64,000 nt of DNA from Deinandra increscens subsp. villosa (lineage: Eukaryota; Streptophyta; Magnoliopsida; Asterales; Asteraceae). Shown in pieces: positions 37,490 through 48,368 of this stretch. Under the pieces are notes generated by a model. The model made no database searches and had not been told where the DNA came from. It was given only the letters and a program-made list of their open reading frames with translations. Numbering within the stretch: the stretch's first letter is position 1; the number at the start of each line of letters is the position of its first letter. Location of the stretch: assembly GCA_039602395.1 (NCBI GenBank), contig JBCNJP010000027.1:114864354-114928353 (forward strand). The letters run 5' to 3'. Made by a program: the position numbers and the translations under genes.

Positions 37490-37960
37490 GAGAGAAACCG
37501 AGGGAGGTGGCGGTTCGCTGTGGCGGGACAGCAGCAACTCCGGCGGTGGCAGCAGCCCAGCGACGGCAGCAGTGGCAGGGGCGCACGGCAGTGGCAGCAG
37601 CCACAGCAGCAACGGTAGCGATGGTTGTGGTGGTTGTTGCTCTTCACGGTGGGAAAAAGAGAGGGAGAGAAAGGAGGAGAGGAGAGGGTGGCGGTGGCTG
37701 TGGGTCTCGGTGGTGGTGGCAGTGACTGGCACAGTGGTGGTGGCGGCTGAAGGTGAGGGTGTTGGGGCTGTGTTTCACGGCAGAGAGGGAAGGAGAGGTG
37801 GTCTGCGGCGGTGGTGATGGCAGTAGGTGGTGGCGGTGATCAAGGGCAGTGGTGGGGGTGTTTGGTTGTTCACCGAGGAGGAGGAGGGAGGGGCTGAAGG
37901 TGGCGGTTCATGGTGGTGGTGAGGGTAGAAGGTGGTGCCGGCTGGAAATGGTGGTGGTGG
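37490..37960. repeat. GGTGGC/GGCAGC-rich block in solo LTR 1
   Basis: About 470 bp of G-rich sequence with many GGTGG and GGCAGC units, continuing as purine-rich sequence to about 38200. On the element strand it is CCACC-rich. Open frames here are compositional artefacts. Confidence 0.8.
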
Positions 37961-38579
37961 TGTGCTTACTTCTCGGCAGGAACCAAAAAAGAAAAGGGGT
38001 GTTGGTTTTGTAGTTAGTTTCCGACAGAAAACAAAGGGGAAAGGGAGGGGCTTGGATGCTTGGATGTGAGGTTCTTGTTGCTTGCAGAAACAAAGAGAAG
38101 AGGTAGGAGCTGTGTAGTTTCTCGACAGCAAAAAGAAAGAGAAGAAGGAGAATGAGGTGTGTGGGTTGGAGACTTGGAGTGTGTAAGTGTACAAACTTGG
38201 TTGGTGAATGGCATGGTAGAGTCACCTCCTTACTATTAGGAAATCATTGCTAGCATAGGATGATAGGTTAGGGTGAGGTGGTCATGTTTTCTTCACAAGT
38301 TACCAACACAAGCTTTTAGTTAGTTTTTATAAAAAAATTTAAATGTATAAGTACTTGTTTGTATAAATAAAAGTCTTTGTTTATAAAAATTGTCATTGTT
38401 TATAAAACATAGTAGGCTAAGTGAAAGTTTATAAAGCTTGTAAATATTTGAGGTGAAATAACCTATAACTTTCATGAATAAATGTTGTATAAAATTTTAT
38501 ACAAGTTCATGACTAATTTTTATAAAAATATAAAAGATGATAATCATTTTATAAAAATTAATACAAGTTTGATGGGTTT

Positions 38580-38850
38580 AATTTATAAAAATAAACCCAT
38601 TGGGCTTTGGGCTTTTTATTGGGCCAAATCATTCCAAAGAAAAATGAAATCGGGCTCGTTTGTCGGTAATGGGCCGTACGGGCCCAAACGGGGCACCGGT
38701 TCGAGGCCCGGGCCCGTTTTGCATCGGTTGAGGTTTCGGTTCGCCACGATTATTCGGAATATTATATTTGAGTAACGGATCAAAGATTTGGGCTCGGTTT
38801 AGTTGTTTTAGGCTTATTGGGCCTATTGGGCCATGTCGGGCCCAATTGGG
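38580..38850. promoter_or_regulatory. TGGGCC/GGGCCC motif cluster in LTR U3
   Basis: Around eight TTGGGCC/GGCCCA-type motifs within 270 bp. TGGGC(C/T) is the plant site II element bound by TCP factors. The position, about 0.5-0.8 kb from the LTR 5' end on the element strand, would suit a U3 promoter region. Inferred from motif and place only. Confidence 0.4.
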
Positions 38851-40380
38851 TGTTCGGTTAGGGTTAGGCTTAAGTCTTGACAACGATTTTAGTTCGTGAT
38901 GTTTTTATTTCATAAAACATTTGCTTAAGTTGATTATAAAAGTTTTTCAGAACTCAATTATGTTTTTCAGTTTTTCAAACGGGTTACGGATAACGTTTTC
39001 AGTTTGTCAGTTTGTAACAGTTTTAAGCTCGACCGTTCATATTGATTAAAACCGAATAGTTTTAGATGATCGATCGCTTATCAGTTTGACGTGTCGATTA
39101 TATAAACGTTCGACACCAGTTCCAGATAAAACATAAAATTACATTTTATATTTATTTTTCTTGTTATTGAAGTTCCATGATTTATGCATGAAATTTCTAA
39201 GTATTTAACGGGTATACGCTTCTAGTACAAACACGGGATTAGGTTTACGCCATCAGTTAACAGTCAGACACAGTAATTTAACAGTTTAACAGAAATTAGA
39301 TTAGATAAAGCACAATTAATACTTAATTAAAAGTCAAAGTAGGTGGTTTGACCTGGATTTTCGGACGAGGTGTCACAGAAACAAGGGTTTCTAGCTGGAT
39401 GCAGGATGTCACACCCCCAAATAACCACTAACGGAGTTTATACCGTTAAGGGGTGCGAGCAAACCAGGACCACAACCATTAGTTACAAATACTAAACGAA
39501 TCGGAGTTAGTCCAAATATATGTCATAAATAAAGTCTAAAAATACGCAGCGGAAAATATTGTCTTAGCACTAACCACGTGCTTTACAAACCATTGTTTTA
39601 AATTCCCAATTTGATTTAAACAAAAGTAAAATGTCTTCCTTTGCCATGCCAACCCGCTCCGGATACTCCTCAGCGATCTGCAAAAGTTTAAACCACGCAA
39701 GTGCCAACCTAACGGTTGGTGAGTTCACAGTGGGCTTGTCACGCAGTGGCCCGGTCTCATAATCATAATTGTGTCAACATATACTTATGTAATATTTATT
39801 TGTGAAAAGCAATGCTCAGTGATTATACACCATTCCATAATCATAGTAGCGTGATTTAGTAAAAGTAATGTTCGTAACATACGTTATCGGGTATGTACTA
39901 GTTTTGTAAAATTAAAGTGCTCAACCGATATCGCGGGTAGCTAATCCGTTGTTCCATGCACTAAGGAAGTTTGTACCAAAGCTGACTAATAAGTATTGTA
40001 GTGGCATCGCCATCATCTATTTTGTTTTGCAAACATACGTCATCGCGGCTTTGCCTCCCCCGTGTCCTCTCGGGATCACGGTCAGATAGGCTGATATTGT
40101 ACCTCCGTGCACCTCCAGTGTCACGAGGCGGAGTTTGTCAAACTCCAGTAGATCTACCCAACATCCCCTCGCTTTACAATTAATGGTACAATTAAGTTGA
40201 GGACTTTTTCAGTTATAAGGCAATCCTTAGAAATCATGTGATATCATGTGGTTTAGACTTTAACATACACTAGCCATATTAACGTTTTACCGGATTCTCA
40301 TGAATCTCCAAAATGTTTTCAGTTTCGTTTCAGAAATAGTTTGTTTAAGTTCCACAAGTGTTTCCCATAAAACACTTCGA

Positions 40381-40490
40381 GTTTATCAAAGAGGTGCATG
40401 GCACTCATAAGGTTTCGAGTTCATAAAAGAGGTGCATGGCACTCATAAGGTTTCGAGTTCATAAAAGAGGTGCATGGCACTCATAAGGTT
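40381..40490. repeat. Three tandem 38-bp repeats
   Basis: Units built on GAGGTGCATGGCACTCATAA start at 40391, 40429 and 40467, nearly identical, within solo LTR 2. Confidence 0.9.
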
Positions 40491-40864
40491 GTCAGCATTG
40501 TTTTTCATTAAGTTATTCAGTGTGTCCCAAACGGGCTCACAGTAAACGGGTTAGTGACACTCACCTTTGGTTGCACTGCTACACTTGCTAAGTAATCCAA
40601 GTATTGTTTGCTTAATGAAGACCTAGGAACACGTTTAGGTCTTAAGTATTAGTTTTGTGTCTAATCTTTAACTTACGTCACTATGGCCCATAACATAGCA
40701 CGTTGGAACTATGACACGACATACCGACGCACGACACCGATGGTTGATCATAAACGAGGGTTCACATAACTCAGAAATCAAAGCATGTCTTATTATTGCA
40801 TAATCATGTAAGTCATGGCATAACATTCAAATAAGTTGCACAAGTTTGGGTTTTGGTCTTGGCA

Positions 40865-41190
40865 CAGTTTCGCTACACAGTTTCGCTACAGTTTCGCTAC
40901 GCAGTTTCGCTATATGCACGGGCAGCATTTTTGCTAGGGAATACCCGATGACACAGTTTCGCTAGCTAGTTTCGCTCAAAACTGATGACACAGTTTCGCT
41001 AGCATAGCTTCGCTCGAAACTGGTTTGAACTTTCGTTCAGGGACAAGGTCTATGGTTGTTTCGCTCGGTAGTTTCGTTACTTAGTTTCACAGGCGACACT
41101 ATAGTTTCGCTACATAGTATCGCTGTATGAATATTCAAACAGTTTCGCTACATAATTTCGCCCAGAGAACACACAGTTTCGCTAGTCGCG
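40865..41190. repeat. AGTTTCGCT motif array
   Basis: About eleven exact AGTTTCGCT copies and several one-base variants are spread over 325 bp with irregular spacing. Three more are at 41699-41803. The irregular spacing is unlike a simple satellite. Confidence 0.75.
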
Positions 41191-43570
41191 AAAAAACTCG
41201 TTTTTAAGACCAAAAATCAATCTAACAGCTTCCATACATCATGTAATTCAATATCTAGCATGCATAAACATTTACCAACATCACAGAGGCAATTTTAACA
41301 CCTTAAACATGAGTTTTCATCATCAAATCACCAAAAATACATTTTAAGCACAAAATGACCTAACTAGCATAAATCTTCATTATGGAATGATTTTACACGT
41401 AAAGTTGCAGACTTTATGATAGATCTAGCATTCCTAAGCATCATATCAGAAGATCAAACGATTACATGGGGGGTTTAAGCATGCTTTTTAAGAAAACACA
41501 TAGAAAATGCATGAAAATGGTTTTGGAGACTCACGGTTCGATCTAGGATCCGAATGGGTGATGTCTCGAGGCTAAGATCACGGCGGCTCGTGGTGTTTTC
41601 TCAGCTGACCAGAATTCAGGAGAGTGTGTGTGTGTTTTTGAGAAATGATGTAAGTAAAATGAGAAGATTAGGGTTTTATAAAATATATAGGTCAGGAGCT
41701 AGTTTCGCTGGCCAAGCGAAACTGACTCTGAATTCGTGTGAATCGAAAGTGTGGCTACCGATACCGAGTGAATCTACAGTTTCGCTCGGTAGTTTCGCTG
41801 GCAACCAAAAGGGCCAATTTTCAAAATTAATTAATTAAACACGTTGCACATAATATCAATAAATAAACACATAACACATATGGACGGGTTCGGTGATCAA
41901 CCAAAGGTCGTGGACGTATTCGGCCTAGTTAAGCATTAGTTACTAAGTTAACACTTATAACGTAACTAACGGAGATTGTCTAACGGAAGTTAACCTCGGA
42001 ATTCTCGGATGTCACACAGGAAGCTGTTATGTCTTGATGGATGCTTCCTTAAAACATTTCTAGGTATATACTTTATATGTTTGATGATTTTTAAATGTGT
42101 TTGAATATGTGTTTAAATGTGTTTATATATGTGCTTCCTTAGGTGGTATGTTGTTGGCTGCTATAGGTAGGGATCCAAATGATCAGATGTATCCGGTTGC
42201 ATGAGCTGTTGTAGAAGGTGAAAACAATGATAGTTGGCAGTGGTTCATGAATGAGCTGAGAAAGTGTTTATATGTGCAAGATGAAGGAAAGGGGTGGACA
42301 CTAATTTCTGATCAACAAAAGGTATGCACTTTACATATATGATTATTCTAATATTTGTTTGATGTCTAATACAGTGCTTGTTTTACTTCTCTAGGGATTA
42401 CTCAATGGAGTAACCATGTATTGGAGCAAGGCAGAGCACAGGAATTGTGCAAGACACATATATGCAAATTGGCACAAGAAGCACAAGGGAGATGACTTGA
42501 AGGGTGCATTCTGGAAAGCTGTTATAGCATACTCAGAAGCTGACCACAAAGCTGCTCTTGAAGAGATGAACGGACTTTCAGAAGAGGCAAAAACATCATT
42601 CATAGAACAAAACCCAAAATGTTTTTGCAGGTGCTACCTAGATGGTGATAGGAAAGCTGATGTGGTTGTCAACAACATGGCAGAAACCTTCAATGGGTTC
42701 ATAATTCAGTCAAGATCCAAGCACATAATCAATATGCTTGAGGATATAAGAGTGGCAATTATGACAAGGCTAGTTACGAAACATAATGAAATGCTAAAAA
42801 AAATAGTGCTAGTTTGTCCAAGGATTCAAAAGAAACTAAATTTTTCCAAAGACAGAGCTTCAGATTGTAGAGTCTCGCCTTCATCACCAAATCTGTATCA
42901 AGTCAGTGACAAGGAAGAAGTGGCCGTGAATCTGGACAAGAGAACCTGTTCATGTAGGAAGTAGGATTTAACTGGTATTCCGTGTCATCATGCATGTGCA
43001 GTGTTAGGTTCTTTGGGTATGCCTGCTGAAAATTATGTGGACAAGTGTTATAGCAAGGAGTTGTACTTGCTTGCATATGATAGGTGTATACCACCTTTAC
43101 CTAGTCAGAAGTACTGGCCCCATGTAGACTTTCCTTTAGACCCTCCACCAATCAAGATTGGACCAGGTAGGCCAAAGAAAAACAGAAGGAAAGATCCTCA
43201 TGAAGATCCCAAAAGAAAAGGAAAGCTCACTAAACACGGTGGGACAACTACCTGCAGTAATTGTAAAACAAAGGGACATAACAAGAGAAAGTGTCCAGAT
43301 AAGGGTAAAGTGATTGTTGAAACAAGTAAACCACCAAAAAGGCCAAGGGGAAGACCTAAGAAGAAACAAGCATCAACACAGAGTCAAGAAGCTAAAAAGT
43401 CAACAGCAGTCTGATTTATTTTTTTGAAATCTATTTTATTTGTGCTAACTGGTTAAGTTTACTTTTGGATATGAGTTGGATTTATGTTTTGTTCACTTGG
43501 ACTTATGTTTTGTTGACCTTTGGTAAGCTAATGATTGAATTTTGGTTTTGGTCTTATATGGTGATGGTCT

Positions 43571-43870
43571 AAGTATTTGATGACCTATTATTTGCTGCTG
43601 TTGTACTTCTAAATGAGTCAGAATTATGGGTTACAATTTGATGCCGATGGAGTCTCATATTTGCTGCGGTAGTACCCATATTTAATGGGTCAGAATGATG
43701 GGTCACAATAATAATCGCATAAGTATTTGATGACCTATTATTTGCTGCTGCTGTACTTCTAAATGAGTCAGAATTATGGGTCACAATTTGATGTTGATGG
43801 AGTCTCATATTTGCTGCTGTAGTACCCATATTTAATGGGTCAGAATGATGGGTCACAATAATAATCGCAT
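43571..43870. repeat. Tandem duplication of 150 bp downstream of MURA
   Basis: Two copies (43571-43720, 43721-43870) differ at only a few bases. They lie in the MULE 3' untranslated region. The minus-strand frame across them is just the repeat. Confidence 0.9.
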
Positions 43871-44077
43871 AATGATGCTAAAGAAAGTTTGACTTCTTTG
43901 TTAAATGAATAATTCAAATGTTTTGTTGACTTTTATGTTGGATAATTCAAAGCAAAATGTGGTGGCTGCAAATTCGGACATCATTCTTTAATCATTGTAG
44001 TTTTTTTAGTATTGAGTAAAATAATCATTAGGGCGGCTGCAAATTGACGTCTGTAAATGGGTCATTTTTAATGGTAT
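43871..44077. other. MULE interior before palindromic insertion
   Basis: Non-coding. It ends with the TSD GGTAT at 44073-44077. Confidence 0.6.
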
Positions 44078-44789
44078 TGTAGGTCCTGAATCAATACTAA
44101 TCACGATATTTTAATGGGTTATTGGCTTGTATTAATCCCAACTATCACTTATTGGCCGGGATCACTCCCAACTAAAGAAATCACCACCGCCACCCCCAAC
44201 TATGAACCTAATTTGTGACAACACTCCCTCATGCACATTTTATGACACGCTATGTACATTTTATGACACGATTTTTTAACGGAGGGAGTGTTGTCAGAAA
44301 TTAGGTTCATAGTTGGGGGTGACGGTGGTGATTTCTTTAGTTGGGAGTGATCCCGGCCAATAAGTGATAGTTGGGATTAATCACAAACGAGTGCGGAATC
44401 CTCGTTTATGATTGATTCAAGAAGAAAGATGAAGAGAACACAAGAATACGATGATTATGAACGATCAAAAACTTATATTTCACACAAGATGAACTTGTCG
44501 GGTACAAAACAGTAATCGTAAACTCCTCTCTATGTTTACGATCGAAATCAGCCACTAGAAATCGTAAACTCCCTTGACTCCTCTCTCAATCGTAAACCAA
44601 GCATGTCAAATGAGGAGGTCAAGTGGTCTATATATAGACCACCATTGGGTTTACTATTGGGCCCCTTTTGGATCATAAACCCAATAGTAAACCCAAGCCC
44701 AATCATAAACTAGCCTACTAATCTAGTTAAACCCTCTAAGCCCAGCCCAACTTAATTAATATTACAAGCATCATAATCTAGCCTCTACA
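44078..44789 (-). mobile_element. Inverted LTR of the composite, with foldback insertion
   Basis: Starts TGTAGGTCC and ends GCCTCTACA. It is about 260 bp longer than the other copies because of the foldback element at 44116-44381. A reversed polypurine tract (TCTTCCCCT) follows at 44791. Confidence 0.85.
44116..44381. mobile_element. MITE-like foldback element
   Basis: Arms of about 105 bp form an inverted repeat, from TTAATCCCAACTATCACTTA to its complement, around an AT-rich loop with two TTTATGACACG copies. Possible TSD TTAAT, but the ends are palindromic and ambiguous. Its arms share AATCCCAACT and TATTGGCC with the MULE terminal repeat, which may mean a Mutator-type MITE. It is absent from the matching right arm. 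Confidence 0.7.
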
Positions 44790-45832
44790 ATCTTCCCCTA
44801 GGCTTGTGATATTAAATGTCTTCGATCTTTGAACTTCTTCTTCTTGACTGGCTGGCATGGATGTTGATGAAGATTCTTTCCGCAGAAATCTTCAATGGGT
44901 TTCATGACGGGCACTTGGGACTTCCTCTTCATCAGCATCAGCTTGAACTTCTTGAAATGAACAAGCAATGAAATGGAGGACTCTCATTGACTTGCTTCTT
45001 GAAAGAACTGGTTCTTGCTGAATCTTCGGTAACTGTCTTGAATCTTCAAAAATTAGAGGGTTGAAATTTTGAAAACCCCTAACTTTGAAGAATTTGATTG
45101 TTGAACTTGGATCTTCATGATCTCTGACTGCTCTCTGCATCACTTTCTTCAACGAGACTTGAAGTCTTCTGCTTCCCCTAAGCTTGTGAACATCTTTTTT
45201 GATAATCTTTTAGAAGCTTGTAAAGAAACCAACAACTTCCCCTGAACACTTGCTTATTCAGATGGTAGTCTTGTCCGGCTGGTTCTTTAACTTTGAGCAG
45301 CAGCATCAACATCTTTCTATCATCAACCTGTCTGACACACATTTGAAAAAATATACTCCACCAGACATTTGATGACTGGTCTTTGGGTTAGAATGTAATT
45401 ATCATATGTTCGGTTGATTCAAATTAACATAATTTTAACCAAAAACCCTAATATAGATTACGGGTTTTCTATAAAACTTCCCCTGAACCCAAGACCTCTA
45501 AAGACTTCCCCTTAGCTGATAACTTCCCCTCAGCTAAGGACTTCCCCTGAGATAATACATATTATCTTCAAGTTCCCTTCAGATACTATGTATTATGGAA
45601 GTGTTTTCATTAGATAATAAGTATCATCCTCGAGTTCCCTTCGGATAATACTTATTATCCTCCCTCAAAAATTTGTCAAGATCTGACGGAGGAAGTCTTT
45701 TCCATTAGATAATAAGTATCATCCTCGAGTTCCCTTCGGATAATACTTATTATCCCATTTGATGACTGGTCTTTGGGATACCAGTCAAAGACCAGTCAAT
45801 AAGAAGAAGTTCAAAGATCGAAGACATTTAAT
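44790..45832 (-). mobile_element. Left arm internal region of palindrome
   Basis: Near-exact reverse complement of 45852-46894. It includes an 86-codon frame at 44892-45152 that differs by one residue from its mirror at 46532-46792. The inner end is at a copy of the polypurine-tract region. Confidence 0.85.
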
Positions 45833-45851
45833 CTTCCCCTAGGCTTGTGAT

Positions 45852-46894
45852 ATTAAATGTCTTCGATCTTTGAACTTCTTCTTATTGACTGGTCTTTGAC
45901 TGGTATCCCAAAGACCAGTCATCAAATGGGATAATAAGTATTATCCGAAGGGAACTCGAGGATGATACTTATTATCTAATGGAAAAGACTTCCTCCGTCA
46001 GATCTTGACAAATTTTTGAGGGAGGATAATAAGTATTATCCGAAGGGAACTCGAGGATGATACTTATTATCTAATGAAAACACTTCCATAATACATAGTA
46101 TCTGAAGGGAACTTGAAGATAATATGTATTATCTCAGGGGAAGTCCTTAGCTGAGGGGAAGTTATCAGCTAAGGGGAAGTCTTTAGAGGTCTTGGGTTCA
46201 GGGGAAGTTTTATAGAAAACCCGTAATCTATATTAGGGTTTTTGGTTAAAATTATGTTAATTTGAATCAACCGAACATATGATAATTACATTCTAACCCA
46301 AAGACCAGTCATCAAATGTCTGGTGGAGTATAATTTTTCAAATGTGTGTCAGACAGGTTGATGATAGAAAGATGCTGCTGCTGCTGCTCAAAGTTAAAGA
46401 ACCAGCCGGACAAGACTACCATCTGAATAAGCAAGTGTTCAGGGGAAGTTGTTGGTTTCTTTACAAGCTTCTAAAAGATTATCAAAGAAGATGTTCACAA
46501 GCTTAGGGGAAGCAGAAGACTTCAAGTCTCGTTGAAGAAAGTGATGCAGAGAGCAGTCAGAGATCATGAAGATCCAAGTTCAACAATCAAATTCTTCAAA
46601 GTTAGGGGTTTTCAAAATTTCAACCCTCTAATTTTTGAAGATTCAAGACAGTTACCGAAGATTCAGCAAGAACCAGTTCTTTCAAGAAGCAAGTCAATGA
46701 GAGTCCTCCATTTCATTGCTTGTTCATTTCAAGAAGTTCAAGCTGATGCTGATCAAGAGGAAGTCCCAAGTGCCCGTCATGAAACCCATTGAAGATTTCT
46801 GCGGAAAGAATCTTCATCAACATTCATGCCAGCCAGTCAAGAAGAAGAAGTTCAAAGATCGAAGACATTTAATATCACAAGCCTAGGGGAAGAT
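45852..46894 (+). mobile_element. Right arm internal region of palindrome
   Basis: Runs from primer-site-like ACTGGTATC near 45890 through hairpin repeats and several AGGGGAAG tracts to the polypurine tract just before the LTR at 46895. No retrotransposon protein is encoded. The 86-codon frame at 46532-46792 is of unknown meaning. Confidence 0.85.
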
Positions 46895-47342
46895 TGTAGA
46901 GGCTAGATTATGAGGCTTGTAATATTAATTAAGTTGGGCTGGGCTTAGAGGGTTTAACTAGATTAGTAGGCTAGTTTATGATTGGGCTTAGGTTTACTAT
47001 TGGGTTTATGATCCAAAAGGGGCCCAATAGTAAACCCAATGGTGGTCTATATATAGACTACTTGACCTCCTCATTTGGCATGCTTGGTTTACGATTGAGA
47101 GAGGAGTCAAGGGAGTTTACGATTTATAGTGGCTGATTTCGATCGTAAACATAGAGAGGGGAGTTTACGATTACTGTTTTGTACCCGACAAGTTCATCTT
47201 GTGTGCAATATAAGTTTTTGATCCTTCATAATCATCGTATTCTTGTGTTCTCTTCATCTTTCTTCTTGAATCAATCATAAACGAGGATTCCGCACTCGTT
47301 TGTGATTAAAATATCGTGATTAGTATTGATTCAGGACCTACA
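46895..47342 (+). mobile_element. LTR of small element, middle copy
   Basis: 448 bp, TGTAGAGGC to GGACCTACA. It has an inverted repeat GGTTTACTATTGGG (46991) with CCCAATAGTAAACC (47023) and a TATA box (47048-47055). It is followed by TGGTATCA (47345-47352), a primer site for Met-tRNA. Confidence 0.88.
47048..47055 (+). promoter_or_regulatory. TATA box and upstream inverted repeat in LTR
   Basis: TATATATA lies just downstream of a 14-15-bp inverted repeat. The same arrangement is in the copy at 48487-48553 (TATATAAA). This is a probable U3 promoter. Confidence 0.5.
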
Positions 47343-48368
47343 ATTGGTATCATGCCATCAAATGTCTGATGGCATGATAGAGTATGGGATAATAAGTATT
47401 ATCCGAAGGGAACTCGAGGATGATACTTATTATCTAATGGAAAAGACTTCCTCCGTCAGATTTTGCCAAATTTTTAGGGGAAGGAGTATAGGATAATAAG
47501 TATTATCCGAAGGGAACTCGAGGATAATACTTATTATCCGAAAAGACTTCCATAATACATAGTATCCGAAGGGAACTCGAGGATAATATGTATTATCTCA
47601 GGGGAAGTCCTTAGCTGAGGGGAAGTAATCAGCTAAGGGGAAGTCTTTAGAGGTCTTTGGGTTCAGGGGAAGTTTTATAGAAAACCCGTAATCTATATTA
47701 GGCTTTTTGGTTAAAATTATGTTAATTTGAATCAACTGAACAGATGATAATTACCTTCTAACCCAAAGACCAGTCATCACATGTCTGGTAGTGTATATTT
47801 TTTCAAATGTGTGTCAGACAGGTTGATGATAGAAAGATGTTGCTGCTGCTCAAGTTAAAGAACCAACCGGACAAGACTTCCATTTGAAAAGCAACTGTTC
47901 AGGGGAAGTTGTTGGTATCTTTACAAGTATCCAAAAGCTTCAAAAGTTTTTCAAAGAAAATGCTCACAAGTTTAGGGGAAGCTGAAGATTTCAAGTCAAT
48001 CTTTGAAAAAGAAAGTGATGCAGAGAGCAGTCAGAGATCATGAAGATCCAAGTTCAACAATCAAGTTCTTCACAGTTAGGGGTTTTCAAAATTTAACCTC
48101 TAATTGTTTTGGAGATTCAAGACAGTTACCGAAGATACAGCAAGAACCAGTTCTTTCAAGAAGCAAGTCAATGAGAGTCCTCCATTTCATTGCTTGTTCA
48201 TTTCAAGAAGTTCAAGCTGATGCTGATCAAGAGGAAGTCCCAAGTTCCCGTCATGAAACCCATTGAAGATTTATGCGGAAAGAATCTTCATCAGCATCTA
48301 TGCCAGTCAGTCAAGAAGAAGTTTTTCAAAGATCGAAGACATTTAATATCACAAGCCTAGGGGAAGAT
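47343..48368 (+). mobile_element. Internal region of the third, diverged copy
   Basis: Starts with the primer site and a 10-bp hairpin (CATGCCATCA...TGATGGCATG, about 47351-47376). GATAATAAG hairpins and seven AGGGGAAG-type tracts follow. The 86-aa frame has a counterpart of 87 residues at 48003-48266; small insertions and deletions there cancel to keep the frame. No known protein. Confidence 0.85.

Larger units (their letters stand above)
34863..39377 (-). mobile_element. Gypsy solo LTR 1 in MURA exon
   Basis: 4515 bp, starting TGTCACACCCCGGAC and ending GAGGTGTCACA. TSD GAAAC lies on both sides (34858-34862 and 39378-39382). No primer site, coding region or second LTR is present, so it is a solo LTR left by LTR-LTR recombination. 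It contains a G-rich GGTGGC block (37490-37960) and a TGGGCC cluster (about 38580-38850). It is longer than the other Gypsy LTRs and may hold an unrecognised nested insertion. Confidence 0.85.
39407..42016 (-). mobile_element. Gypsy solo LTR 2 in MURA exon
   Basis: 2610 bp, TGTCACACCCCC to CTCGGATGTCACA (element-strand start TGTGACATCCGAG). TSD CAGGA at 39402-39406 and 42017-42021. No internal region, so it is a solo LTR. It lies 29 bp beyond solo LTR 1 in the same exon. It contains three 38-bp tandem repeats and an array of AGTTTCGCT motifs. Confidence 0.9.
33458..43414 (+). pseudogene. MURA: MURA-type MULE transposase, broken by stops and two solo LTRs
   Basis: Coding parts are 33458-34862, 39383-39406, 42022-42063, 42143-42321 and 42395-43414. 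The last gaps at 42064-42142 and 42322-42394 are GT...AG introns; the others are solo LTRs. Domains in order: an N-terminal PB1-like region, an acidic linker, and the MuDR/DUF4216-side region (RDAFREAVRRYAV). The DDE core follows, with Asp in CLDGCFLKTF, Asp in LISDQQKG, and the AIGRDPNDQMYPVA block. A SWIM zinc finger (CSCRK ... CHHAC) and a CCHC knuckle (CSNCKTKGHNKRKC) end it. The frame continues exactly if each LTR plus one TSD is ignored. Stops at 34043, 34265, 42202 and 42962 kill it; the 42962 TAG replaces the Trp usual after CSCRK. It would cut and join MULE ends. Confidence 0.92.

Noticed and set aside
37382..38225. Several overlapping Pro/His/Ser-rich frames
   Set aside because: Compositional artefacts of the GGTGGC and purine-rich block in solo LTR 1.
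34863..39377. Considered as a full-length Gypsy element rather than a solo LTR
   Set aside because: No internal primer site, purine tract, coding region or second LTR boundary is seen; the ends and TSD fit a single LTR.
43569..43856. 95-codon minus-strand frame with internal repeat
   Set aside because: It is the 150-bp tandem duplication; no protein similarity is recognised.
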